The position numbers and the translations under genes were made by a program. Positions 16,805-25,154 of a stretch of 64,000 nt of DNA are shown here, piece by piece. The DNA lies in contig NZ_JACHCQ010000033.1 of NCBI RefSeq assembly GCF_014205835.1, positions 1-64,000 on the forward strand. Direction: 5' to 3'. Numbering within the stretch: the first letter of the stretch is position 1; each line of letters opens with the position of its first letter. Under the pieces are notes generated by a model, which was not told where the DNA came from, made no database searches, and saw only the letters and a list, made by a program, of their open reading frames with translations. Source of the DNA: Pedobacter sp. AK013 (lineage in GTDB: Bacteria; Bacteroidota; Bacteroidia; Sphingobacteriales; Sphingobacteriaceae).

Positions 16805-17719
16805 TTATTCCTTAACCGGCAAATGTATCTCAGCGAGCATACACCTTGCACTGCCGCCACCATTTTTTTCGATGGTGTAAAGTGGTGTATAAATGATTCT
16901 ACTGTATTGTTCTAATGCAGCAATCTGCTCGGTATTTAAGGAAAGATAAGCCTGCTCTGACATCACCAATAAACTTTCATCATCTGCATTGGTAACCTGT
17001 AACATGTTACCCGCAAATTTGTTCATCTGTTCCAGGCTGATTTCGATGATTTCTTTTCCACTGCCTTTTAAACTGATGGTGACGTTCATTTTTTCTTCCG
17101 GATCGCGAATCGAATCCAGGCAGATTACCGCAAAACGATCGCCAATGCACATCATTACATTGGTATGGTAAATCGGGAAATTCGATCCATCTACCGCCTG
17201 AAAGGCCACTGGTTCATATCCGGTAAGCAGGCAGAAATTGTTCAGCACTTCTTCATCGGTACGCACGCTTAAGCAGGCGTAAGCAATTTTGTTGGTGCGA
17301 TCTAATACCATGCTTCCGGTGCCCTCTAAAAACGCATGTTGATGTTCGTAAAAGCTTAAATCGCTGATGTGACTTACCTCGAATTTATCTTTCAGTTCAT
17401 CCAAAATTTCCCTGCGGCGCTCTAACCTTCGGTTTTCAGAAAACATCGGATAAAGGTATACCGAGCCATCTTCATGAAAAGAAACCCAATTGTTCGGAAA
17501 AATAGAATCAGGCGTTTCCGGCTGTAAAGTATCGTCTACTACTGTTACATCAACCTTGTTTTTCCGCAGTAGATCCGCAAAGGCGTCAAACTCTTTTAAG
17601 GCAGCTGTTTGTACATTGGTTTCGGTAGTTGCAATTTGAAATTTGTTATTTCCCGCAGTTTGCTCGTTGAATTTAAAATCAACAGGGCGGATCATGAGGA
17701 TATGGCTGGTAGATTGCAT
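16805..17719 (-). CDS. ctlX: Citrulline hydrolase CtlX (amidinotransferase fold)
   Basis: The 304-residue protein belongs to the pentein/guanidine-modifying superfamily. Visible active-site blocks are DSIFPNNW (71-78), LEGTGSMVLDR (131-141), YHTNVMM (H185) and the nucleophile GGGSARCM (C293). This pattern fits the CtlX group, which hydrolyses citrulline to ornithine, CO2 and ammonia. The neighbouring arginine deiminase produces citrulline, so the two together can turn arginine into ornithine plus two ammonia without ornithine carbamoyltransferase. The substrate assignment rests on family plus context; a dimethylarginine-type substrate is the main alternative. Confidence 0.85.
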   Translation of the reverse strand: MQSTSHILMIRPVDFKFNEQTAGNNKFQIATTETNVQTAALKEFDAFADLLRKNKVDVTVVDDTLQPETPDSIFPNNWVSFHEDGSVYLYPMFSENRRLERRREILDELKDKFEVSHISDLSFYEHQHAFLEGTGSMVLDRTNKIAYACLSVRTDEEVLNNFCLLTGYEPVAFQAVDGSNFPIYHTNVMMCIGDRFAVICLDSIRDPEEKMNVTISLKGSGKEIIEISLEQMNKFAGNMLQVTNADDESLLVMSEQAYLSLNTEQIAALEQYSRIIYTPLYTIEKNGGGSARCMLAEIHLPVKE

Positions 17720-17734
17720 CTTTATTTATTTAGG

Positions 17735-17795
17735 CGTCATCCTGAATTTATTTCAGGATCTTAATCAGGGATGCTGAAATAAATTCAGCATGACG
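17735..17795. repeat. Intercistronic GTCAT/ATGAC palindrome
   Basis: The 25-base arms run from CGTCATCCTGAATTTATTT to its inverted copy ending GCATGACG, with only two mismatches and an 11-base centre. The element fills most of the 86-bp gap between the arginine deiminase and ctlX genes, so any RNA spanning the two would carry a long hairpin there. Confidence 0.85.
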
Positions 17796-17805
17796 ATGTG
17801 TGAAT

Positions 17806-19251
17806 TTATAAACTGTCTCTCAATATCGGCAAACTCATACAATGGAAACCGCCACGTGCACGCGATAATTCTGCCGATGGCATTAAAATCAAAGTATCGG
17901 TTATAGTTTCTGCGCTCACTTTGCCGCTTTCCAAATCCTGGATCAAATCTTTTACATCCACCACATCAAAACCGGCAGTTTTAAAAGCTTCAACGGTTTT
18001 ATCGTTTCTATCATAACCTAAAACCACGCCTTCTTTAATAGCCAAAAGGTTACAGGAATCTGTCCATTGCTCCCTCGAATCGTATGGGAACTGGTTATTT
18101 CCACTGTAGATAATTTTGGTCGGTTCGGTGCTTTTTAAATCGTTCTGGCTAATATCATTTAACAAAGCTTCTACATGTTCGAAATGTTTTGGCTCTTGTG
18201 GATTGGCTTTGGTAAACTGGATAGCTGTAGTGGCTTCCAATTTTTCGGGTTCCTTTAAAAAGTTGATCGGCTCGTAGGGATTATATTTTGGTGAGTGTGC
18301 AATCGAATTCAAAATTACCCAGGTATTACGTTTAACTTGTGTAAAAACAGTATCCAGGTGCATGTAATCGCGTTTGCTCGGTATTTTTACCACCGTAACC
18401 TTTTCTACCACATCCTGGTCGAACAATAATTTAATGGCTTCGTTTGCTCCATGTTCCGATGTACGTTCGCTACAGCCAATCAATACGTGGTTGGGGCTCA
18501 CCATCATCACATCACCACCTTCTAAAGTCGTGCTGAATGCAGGCTCATCACCTGGCCTTAAAAAATGCATGGTTACATCTGGAATCTCGAGAATATTATC
18601 GCGGTAACCTTCAAACAAAGGGTGGTTGAAGAAAATATAACGCATTAAAAGCGTTTCGCGCACACGGGCTTTTTTTGCCGGTTTGTTTAATAAAATGTGG
18701 TTGTTAATGGTTGTGCCTACATCCCTGGTGAAAATTAAATTGGGAATCGGCGCAAAAATCATCGTATCATTGGCCAATGTACCGGAGATAAAAATCTCGG
18801 CCAGCTGTTTCGGATCGGTATTGCTTAATTCTAACTGCACTTTATAAGTACAGCCTTCAATTGCACAAACGGCAGCAACCAGTTTTTTACGGATAGATTC
18901 GTTCTCCAGCATTTCGCTTAACAGGTTCTGAATCTCGATTACCGATTTAGAATTATGAAAATCGGGGTGGTTGGGCTTGTAAAAATTACGGTTGGATGCT
19001 TCTGAATCTATTTCGCTCAATTTTCCTTTAATCTTTTCAGGATCAAGAAAGTACATCAAAAGTTTAATGTAATAATCGTATTCGCCTTTACGGATGGTAT
19101 CTAAATGTACAATATCTTCGAAAAGCCAGTCCTGTGCCTTAGAGGGCACCACTTTGCCTAATCCACTATCAGGGCTATGTATTAATAATTTACGCAACCT
19201 GCCGATTTCGGTGTTTACGTTCACTTTAAAATTTGGGTTCTGCTCGCTCAT
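17806..19251 (-). CDS. arcA: Arginine deiminase-family protein
   Basis: Arginine deiminase hydrolyses arginine to citrulline and ammonia in the cytosol. The 481-residue protein shows the pentein active-site blocks: PNLIFTRDVGT (170-180), LEGGDVMM (243-250), YMHLDTVFT (H298), DSCNLLAIKEG (398-408) and the C-terminal nucleophile GGFHCMSLP (C471). It is longer than classical ArcA (about 410 residues), with an insertion around 60-165 that is rich in charged helices. The gene lies just upstream of ctlX on the same strand. No carbamate kinase or ornithine carbamoyltransferase gene is in the window, so the classical energy-yielding ADI pathway is not supported here. Confidence 0.85.
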   Translation of the reverse strand: MSEQNPNFKVNVNTEIGRLRKLLIHSPDSGLGKVVPSKAQDWLFEDIVHLDTIRKGEYDYYIKLLMYFLDPEKIKGKLSEIDSEASNRNFYKPNHPDFHNSKSVIEIQNLLSEMLENESIRKKLVAAVCAIEGCTYKVQLELSNTDPKQLAEIFISGTLANDTMIFAPIPNLIFTRDVGTTINNHILLNKPAKKARVRETLLMRYIFFNHPLFEGYRDNILEIPDVTMHFLRPGDEPAFSTTLEGGDVMMVSPNHVLIGCSERTSEHGANEAIKLLFDQDVVEKVTVVKIPSKRDYMHLDTVFTQVKRNTWVILNSIAHSPKYNPYEPINFLKEPEKLEATTAIQFTKANPQEPKHFEHVEALLNDISQNDLKSTEPTKIIYSGNNQFPYDSREQWTDSCNLLAIKEGVVLGYDRNDKTVEAFKTAGFDVVDVKDLIQDLESGKVSAETITDTLILMPSAELSRARGGFHCMSLPILRDSL

Positions 19252-19732
19252 AAAAAGTTAGTTATTGCAAATCTATTAGAAAAATTCAGATATGAGAATT
19301 GAGATGATAGATTTGAGATAGACTAATACGTAGATAGGTTTATTTATTGCACAGAACGGACAACAATAAACCTTATTGAAGCGGCAGCTCCCGATTCCTT
19401 CAATCGGGACTACAGCGGAAAGAAGGACTAAAGGAACCGACTGGCACTACAGCACCTTTCCAAACCCTTTAAAATTCAGATATACGCATTGAGATGATAG
19501 ATTTGAGGCCGAATAATGTTTAGAAAATTGAAATTTAAGATAAAAAATCTTCGGTCTTCGGACTTTTTATTGCATAGTATTTCAAACCTTTACTAACATG
19601 AGAATTTAGCAGAGAATAGAGTAGCAAGTATTTAGGGCCGGAACTATATTCTATAGATCAAGCTTTTATGCGATATATTGTTCTTTCTGCTTTGGTCTTT
19701 CAGCTTTAGTCTTTAATCGCTATTTTTGGCAC
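19252..19732. repeat. Gene-free interval with a 35-base direct repeat and a small hairpin
   Basis: The sequence AATTCAGATATGAGAATTGA and its continuation through GATGATAGATTTGAG occurs at 19283-19317 and again, slightly diverged, at 19473-19507. Between them lies a CCCGATT/AATCGGG hairpin near 19390-19410. No ORF is supportable. The interval carries the divergent promoters of arcA and argS. Confidence 0.6.
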
Positions 19733-21505
19733 ATGAATTTTATTATTGCCGAAACACAGAAAGCCATTTTTGAACTTTATAAAGAAGAAGTAGCCGAAAG
19801 TGTAATCAACATACAAGAAACACGTAAAGAATTTGAAGGACAGGCAACCATTGTTGTTTTTCCGATTACCAAAATTTCGAAGAAATCGCCAGAGCAAACG
19901 GCCACTGAAATTGGTGAGTATTTGGTTGCTAACGTGACTGATATTACCAAATTTAATGTGGTTAAAGGCTTTTTGAACTTAAGTATTGCCGAAAGTTATT
20001 TCTTAAAACAGTTTAATGAGGAAATTTTATCGCCTGATTTTGGCGTGTATGCACCGAACGGCAAAAAGGTAATGGTAGAATATTCTTCGCCAAATACCAA
20101 TAAACCGCTTCACCTGGGGCACGTGCGTAATAACCTGTTGGGTTACTCCGTTTCTGAACTGCTTAAAGCTTACGGTTACGATGTGGTGAAGGTAAACCTG
20201 GTTAACGACCGTGGTATTCACATCTGTAAATCGATGTTGGCCTGGCAAAAGTGGGGTAATGGCGAAACACCTGAAAGTACAGGCTTAAAGGGCGATCACC
20301 TGGTTGGAAAATATTACGTCATTTTTGATAAAGAATACAAAAAAGAGATTGATGCGTTAAAAACGGAAGGACAAACTGAAGAGGAGGCCAAGAAAAATGC
20401 ACCATTGATTAAAGAAGCGCAACAAATGCTGCTGAAATGGGAGCAAGGTGATGAGGAAGTAGTTTCGCTTTGGAAAACCATGAACGAGTGGGTTTACGCT
20501 GGTTTTAATGTGACGTATAAAAACCTTGGGGTTGATTTTGATAAATTTTACTACGAAAGCAATACTTACCTGTTAGGAAAAGGTACGGTTGATGAAGGTT
20601 TGGCCAAAGGCGTTTTCTTTAAAAAGGAAGATGGTTCGGTATGGATTGATTTAACTGCCGATGGTTTAGACCAGAAACTGGTTTTACGTGCTGATGGAAC
20701 TTCGGTTTACATTACACAGGATTTGGGTACTGCCGAGATGAAACACGACGATTTTGATATGGATGAGTCGATTTATGTGGTAGGAAATGAGCAGGATTAC
20801 CATTTTAAGGTTTTGTTTCTGATTTTAGAAAAACTGGGCAAAAGCTGGGCAAAAGGTTTATACCATTTATCATACGGCATGGTCGATCTGCCAAACGGTA
20901 AGATGAAAAGCCGAGAGGGAACCGTTGTAGATGCTGACGAGTTGATTGAAAGTATGGTAACCACCGCCCGTGAAAAAACAGAAGAATTGGGTAAAACCAA
21001 CGATTTTAGTGAAGCAGATAAAGAAGAGCTGTATAAAAATATAGGTCTGGGTGCCTTAAAATATTTCCTTTTAAAGGTAGAACCTAAAAAACGTTTATTG
21101 TTTAATCCTGCGGAAAGTATCGATTTTCAAGGGAATACAGGCCCATTTATCCAATATACGCATGCAAGGATTAAATCATTGTTGAGCAAAACGGATTATC
21201 AGTTTGCGGTTGGCAGTGAACAATTTTCAGGAATATCGGATGTAGAATTGGAAATGATTCTGCAATTGGCAAAATACCCTGCCGAAATTGCGATTGCCGC
21301 CAAGGCCTACAGTCCCGCAAGTTTGGCCAACTATTTATACGAACTGGCTAAACTGTTCAACAAGTTTTATCATGAAGTACCGCCGATTGTAAAAACAGAA
21401 GAAGGTGAAGTAAAACAGTTCCGTTTAAACCTGAGTAAAAAAACTGCTGATGTCATTCAAGCCGGAATGTTGATTTTGGGGATTACCTCTCCGGAAAGAA
21501 TGTAA
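19733..21505 (+). CDS. argS: Arginyl-tRNA synthetase
   Basis: The enzyme charges tRNA-Arg in the cytosol. The 590-residue class I synthetase has the N-terminal Add-1-type domain (1-105), the HIGH signature as HLGH (127-130, in NTNKPLHLGHVRNN), the KMSKS-equivalent KMKSREG near residue 390, and the C-terminal DALR anticodon-binding region (YTHARIKSLL to the end). The length and motif order are standard. It is followed after 34 bp by a TSUP transporter gene on the same strand. Its position beside arginine-degrading genes may be coincidental, but all draw on the same pool. Confidence 0.97.
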   Translation: MNFIIAETQKAIFELYKEEVAESVINIQETRKEFEGQATIVVFPITKISKKSPEQTATEIGEYLVANVTDITKFNVVKGFLNLSIAESYFLKQFNEEILSPDFGVYAPNGKKVMVEYSSPNTNKPLHLGHVRNNLLGYSVSELLKAYGYDVVKVNLVNDRGIHICKSMLAWQKWGNGETPESTGLKGDHLVGKYYVIFDKEYKKEIDALKTEGQTEEEAKKNAPLIKEAQQMLLKWEQGDEEVVSLWKTMNEWVYAGFNVTYKNLGVDFDKFYYESNTYLLGKGTVDEGLAKGVFFKKEDGSVWIDLTADGLDQKLVLRADGTSVYITQDLGTAEMKHDDFDMDESIYVVGNEQDYHFKVLFLILEKLGKSWAKGLYHLSYGMVDLPNGKMKSREGTVVDADELIESMVTTAREKTEELGKTNDFSEADKEELYKNIGLGALKYFLLKVEPKKRLLFNPAESIDFQGNTGPFIQYTHARIKSLLSKTDYQFAVGSEQFSGISDVELEMILQLAKYPAEIAIAAKAYSPASLANYLYELAKLFNKFYHEVPPIVKTEEGEVKQFRLNLSKKTADVIQAGMLILGITSPERM

Positions 21506-21539
21506 GATAGGAAATAGATGATGCAGTTTTACGGGCAAT

Positions 21540-22313
21540 ATGGCAACTGAACTGATTTTACTTTGTTTGGTAGCTTTTGCGGCCGGATTTATAGATGCTA
21601 TTGTAGGTGGCGGTGGTTTATTACAAACGCCTGCCATTCTGCTCATTCTGCCTCAATATCCCGTTGCCACCCTTTTAGGGACTACCAAAATTCCATCGAT
21701 GGCCGGTACAACGCTGGCCGCTTTCAAATATTCAAAACAGGTTCGCTTTAATTATAAGGTGCTTGCTGCCTGTGTGTTTACGGCATTTTTGGCTGCACTT
21801 TTAGGCGCATTTTTGGTGAGCAGGATAGATAATTCGGTCATTAAGCCTGTAATTCTTGTTGTACTCATTTTAGTTGCGCTTTATACCTATTTTAACAAAA
21901 AATTTGGTATCCACCAGGAGAAAGACCATTCGATCAAAAAACAGGTTTTAATGGCAGCTTTATTTGGGATATTGATTGGTTTTTATGATGGTTTAATCGG
22001 TCCAGGAACAGGATCTTTTTTGATTTTGGTTTTTATTGCTGTACTGGGTTTCGATTTTATTGGTGCCAGCGCTCATGCCAAAATTGTAAATATGGCCACT
22101 AATCTGGCCGCCATTATCTATTTCAGTTCTACGGGGCATATCTTATTTCAATACGCTATCCCAATGGCGCTGTTTAACCTAACCGGTGCTTTCTTCGGTA
22201 CAAAACTGGCTCTGCTTAAAGGAAATAAATTTGTACGTGTATTTTTTCTGATCGTTGTTTTCGGAACAATTCTTCGCTTTGCTTACGATATTTTGAAGGC
22301 GCATATTGTATAA
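21540..22313 (+). CDS. TSUP-family (TauE/SafE) membrane permease
   Basis: The 257-residue protein is almost entirely hydrophobic, with about eight predicted membrane segments and the two TSUP half-repeats: GFIDAIVGGGGLLQTPAILL near residue 16 and GFYDGLIGPGTGSFLILVFI near 145. Family members export sulfite, sulfoacetate or related organosulfur anions, or move other small anions; the substrate here cannot be told from sequence. It starts 34 bp after argS and may be co-transcribed with it. Confidence 0.92.
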   Translation: MATELILLCLVAFAAGFIDAIVGGGGLLQTPAILLILPQYPVATLLGTTKIPSMAGTTLAAFKYSKQVRFNYKVLAACVFTAFLAALLGAFLVSRIDNSVIKPVILVVLILVALYTYFNKKFGIHQEKDHSIKKQVLMAALFGILIGFYDGLIGPGTGSFLILVFIAVLGFDFIGASAHAKIVNMATNLAAIIYFSSTGHILFQYAIPMALFNLTGAFFGTKLALLKGNKFVRVFFLIVVFGTILRFAYDILKAHIV

Positions 22314-22627
22314 AAAGAAAAAAAATAAAGCTTATACCTATATTTTTTTTGCCTTAAATTTTAGCGTAATTTTCCAGTGGGGGGTAACGGAAAGTATTAC
22401 CTAAAGATCAAGGGTAGCGCTATTGCATCGTTCAAAAATAGCAGTTGCAGAGTTAGTGATTTTTTGCCCTTAACTTCAAAATTTAAAGTTGGTGAGGTGA
22501 GACAATGACATAGATTTTTAGAATCATCAAAGCAAGATGCCGATAAATAATAGCATTTTAATATATCGACAGGTTTGGTGCTATGTTCATCGTTTTGGAT
22601 TCATTTTTTTTTATAATTTTACTGGCT

Positions 22628-23212
22628 ATGAGCAACCAGCATAATCACACTGATGAGGAACTGATCGTAATGTTGAGGGAGGACGGGGCGGTTGCTTTCA
22701 AGAAAATTTATACTAAGTATTGGTATGAGTTGTATCTTATTACCAATAAAAGATTAAGATCTAAAGAAGCTGCGGAAGAGATTATCCAGAATTTCTTCAC
22801 CACATTTTGGATCAATCGGGAAAAAATAAATATTAAAGGGTCTTTAAAGGCCTATTTCCATACCGCTATCCGTTATTCTATTATAGATTATATGGCTAAA
22901 GAGGCTACCAGGAATAATTACGTGGAACTGCTTTCATTTAGTTATCAAGAGGCAACGAATACCACCGAAGAAACCATATTTATAAAAGAATTAGAAAATG
23001 GAATTAACGGCGTGATTTCGAAGTTACCAGCCAAATGCAGAAAGGTGTTCGAGCTTAGCAGGAAAGAGCACAAATCTAATAAAGAAATTGCCGAATTACT
23101 GGGCCTGTCTGAAAAGACCGTAGAAAACCATATTACCAATGCGTTAAAGTACTTTAGGGTACATTATAAGGTAATTTTGATCGCTTCTGGTTTTGCCTGG
23201 TTACTTCGTTAA
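22628..23212 (+). CDS. ECF sigma factor (Bacteroidota PUL type)
   Basis: The 194-residue RNA polymerase sigma-70-like factor has region 2 (about 15-85, AFKKIYTKYWYELYLITNKRL and EEIIQNFFTTFW) and region 4 (about 130-185, CRKVFELSRKEHKSNKEIAELLGLSEKTVENHITNALKYF), with no region 3. I took Met at 22628 (MSNQHNHTDEEL), because the upstream 15 residues in the open frame are hydrophobic and do not match the family. It lies upstream of a FecR anti-sigma gene and an STN-containing SusC, the usual trans-envelope signalling trio. A run of G (TGGGGGGTAACGG, 22378-22390) precedes it. Confidence 0.92.
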   Translation: MSNQHNHTDEELIVMLREDGAVAFKKIYTKYWYELYLITNKRLRSKEAAEEIIQNFFTTFWINREKINIKGSLKAYFHTAIRYSIIDYMAKEATRNNYVELLSFSYQEATNTTEETIFIKELENGINGVISKLPAKCRKVFELSRKEHKSNKEIAELLGLSEKTVENHITNALKYFRVHYKVILIASGFAWLLR

Positions 23213-23279
23213 ATCACGGGCTTCAATAGGATTGTTACCATTGATGTTATTTAGCAAATAATATTAATCGGTATTTTAT

Positions 23280-23650
23280 CTGCTCTTAGGTTTCCGCCCA
23301 GCTAGGCCAAAGCACAACCTTCCGTTCTACTCAAATCCGGCCTAATAAATTTTTCGGGCTTAACTGAAAAGGCCATTTCACTGACTTTAAAAGAAAAGTT
23401 TTCAGCCGGCGGTTTTTGGTTCTTTTTGACGACAAAAAGAAGGAGCCTATAGGCGGCGGTGAGCCGAGGCAAGCCCAGTGCCGTATGGCGCAAGAAATCA
23501 ATTATGTTAATCATATTATCTTTGGCCAGCGTTCAATAAAAAGCATCGTCTCTCGACTGAAACGCAGTGGAATGGAGAGATCTATCCTGCATGAAAGACC
23601 CTGAAACAAGTTCAGGGTGGACGATATTATGGAGAGATTTGCTGAGCTGA
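23280..23650. repeat. Composite intergenic repeat block
   Basis: The block contains a TTCTTTTTG/CAAAAAGAA hairpin (23420-23441) within a GC-rich segment reading GGCGGTTTTTGG, then a diverged copy of the CTCTCGACTG..GGAGAGATCTAT element also seen at 253-338, then a short CCCTGAA/TTCAGGG hairpin near 23590-23618. A 70-codon minus-strand ORF across it is best explained as chance opening of a repeat. The rest of 23213-23789 is the leader of the FecR gene, ending with a T-run and a G-run. Confidence 0.6.
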
Positions 23651-23789
23651 TTTAGCTTCGCTGAGCTTTCGGGTTCTCAATTTATACTTATCATACAGCC
23701 CTGTTTAAATTTTTTTTATTTTTTTTTGGGGGCAAGGGGCAGGCTATCCGACTATACTATTAACGAACCAAATATAACCACGCATCAAC

Positions 23790-24953
23790 ATGGGCAGATC
23801 AATAGCCGTTTCCTTACTTAAAAAATATCTTTCTGGTGATTGTACTATTAGTGAAATTGAACAGGTAAATCAATGGTTCGACAGTATGGATACAGTACCT
23901 GAAGATCTCGTAGGCCTCTCTGCTGACCAGCGCAAGCTCGTTGAGGATAAAATTTTCGAACGTATTCTACTCAATATCGGAACTAAAGGGCAACAAAAGA
24001 TAATTCCAATTCGTAAAAAATCAGTACGTATAAGTACAGTATTATGGGCGGCAGCATCATTCATTCTGGTTTTGGGTGCGGTGCTAATCTGGAGATATCA
24101 TTCGCAGCAGCGCCAACAAGATCAAACTGCAAAATTACATCAGGCGGTTCACATCAAACCTGGTGGCAATAGGGCCGTGCTGACATTAGATGACGGATCG
24201 TCTGTTGTATTAACCGAAGCCAAAATAGGTGCACTGGCCAACCAGCAAAATACGAGTGTGGTAAAAACAGCCGAAGGCGAACTCAGTTATGAAATGCATA
24301 ACGGATCGGCATCTGCTAAGATAAGCTATAACAAGATTACCACACCACTTGGCGGGAAATACAGCGTTGTTTTGCCTGATGGAACTAAAGCCTGGTTAAA
24401 TGCCAAATCGAGTTTACAGTTTCCAACTGCTTTTACCGGCGCTGAAAGAGTTGTACAGATGACTGGTGAGGTATATTTCGAAGTGGCCAAGAATCCTGAT
24501 CAACCTTTTAAGGTACAATCTGGTGGAACGGAAATTAAGGTACTGGGTACGCATTTTAATGTAATGGCTTATGGCGATGAGGCAGCGCAGAAAACAACGT
24601 TAATTGAGGGCAGTATCCATTTATCATCTGGTAAATTTTCTCAGCTATTGAAACCCGGGCAACAGGCGCTGGTAGATCCGTATGGCATAAGGCTGAATAA
24701 CAATTGCGACATGGAAGCTGTAATGGCCTGGAGAAACGACCTTTTTATCTTCAAAGATATGGAGATTAAAGAAATTGCCAGGCAGTTGGCCCGATGGTAC
24801 GATGTTCAGGTCGTATTTAGAGGTACACCTTCTAAAATATCCTATACCGGAACCATATCTAAAGACGTAGAACTTTCAGAGTTGTTAAGCATGCTTCAAT
24901 TTACAGGATTAAAATATGAATTGAACGGACATCAGCTCACCATAATCGATTAA
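23790..24953 (+). CDS. FecR-family anti-sigma factor
   Basis: The 387-residue protein has a cytosolic N-terminus (1-80) that would bind the ECF sigma factor, one membrane segment (about 82-102, VLWAAASFILVLGAVLIW), a periplasmic FecR domain (about 115-320, with TTPLGGKYSVVLPDGTKAWLNAKSSLQFPTAF) and a C-terminal DUF4974/STN-like domain (DMEIKEIARQLARWYDVQVVF). In this family the periplasmic part receives the signal from the STN domain of the SusC partner and releases the sigma factor. The gene lies between the sigma gene and susC. A CGATTAA/TTAATCG hairpin overlaps the stop codon. Confidence 0.93.
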   Translation: MGRSIAVSLLKKYLSGDCTISEIEQVNQWFDSMDTVPEDLVGLSADQRKLVEDKIFERILLNIGTKGQQKIIPIRKKSVRISTVLWAAASFILVLGAVLIWRYHSQQRQQDQTAKLHQAVHIKPGGNRAVLTLDDGSSVVLTEAKIGALANQQNTSVVKTAEGELSYEMHNGSASAKISYNKITTPLGGKYSVVLPDGTKAWLNAKSSLQFPTAFTGAERVVQMTGEVYFEVAKNPDQPFKVQSGGTEIKVLGTHFNVMAYGDEAAQKTTLIEGSIHLSSGKFSQLLKPGQQALVDPYGIRLNNNCDMEAVMAWRNDLFIFKDMEIKEIARQLARWYDVQVVFRGTPSKISYTGTISKDVELSELLSMLQFTGLKYELNGHQLTIID

Positions 24954-25059
24954 AGAGATTAATCGATAAAAATAAATTTAACCAAATAAATATTTCAACA
25001 TGAGAAACTATTACAACACTGCATAATGTAAAGAGGTAACCATGCTTTTTTAAGAAAAA

Positions 25060-25089
25060 AACCGGATCGTGTTCGCAGCACATCCGGTT
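25060..25089 (+). promoter_or_regulatory. Hairpin in the fecR-susC leader
   Basis: The arms AACCGGAT and ATCCGGTT pair exactly around a 14-base loop that itself can pair GTG with CAC. It lies 65 bases before the susC start. An 8-codon ORF (MRNYYNTA, 25000-25026) precedes it. The arrangement could be an attenuator, an antisense-RNA target or an RNA-processing site; none of these is shown. Confidence 0.5.
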
Positions 25090-25154
25090 ACAGTAAAGGT
25101 TACTTACAATCCGATTTAGACAACATTATAATTTAACCAAAACTCCATAAAGAT

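Noticed and set aside
17806..19251. Full ATP-yielding arginine deiminase pathway
   Set aside because: No ornithine carbamoyltransferase, carbamate kinase or arginine/ornithine antiporter gene is in the window.
23302..23514. 70-codon minus-strand ORF (ending near RPDLSRTEGCALA)
   Set aside because: It lies wholly in a composite intergenic repeat with a hairpin; the frame is best explained as chance opening.
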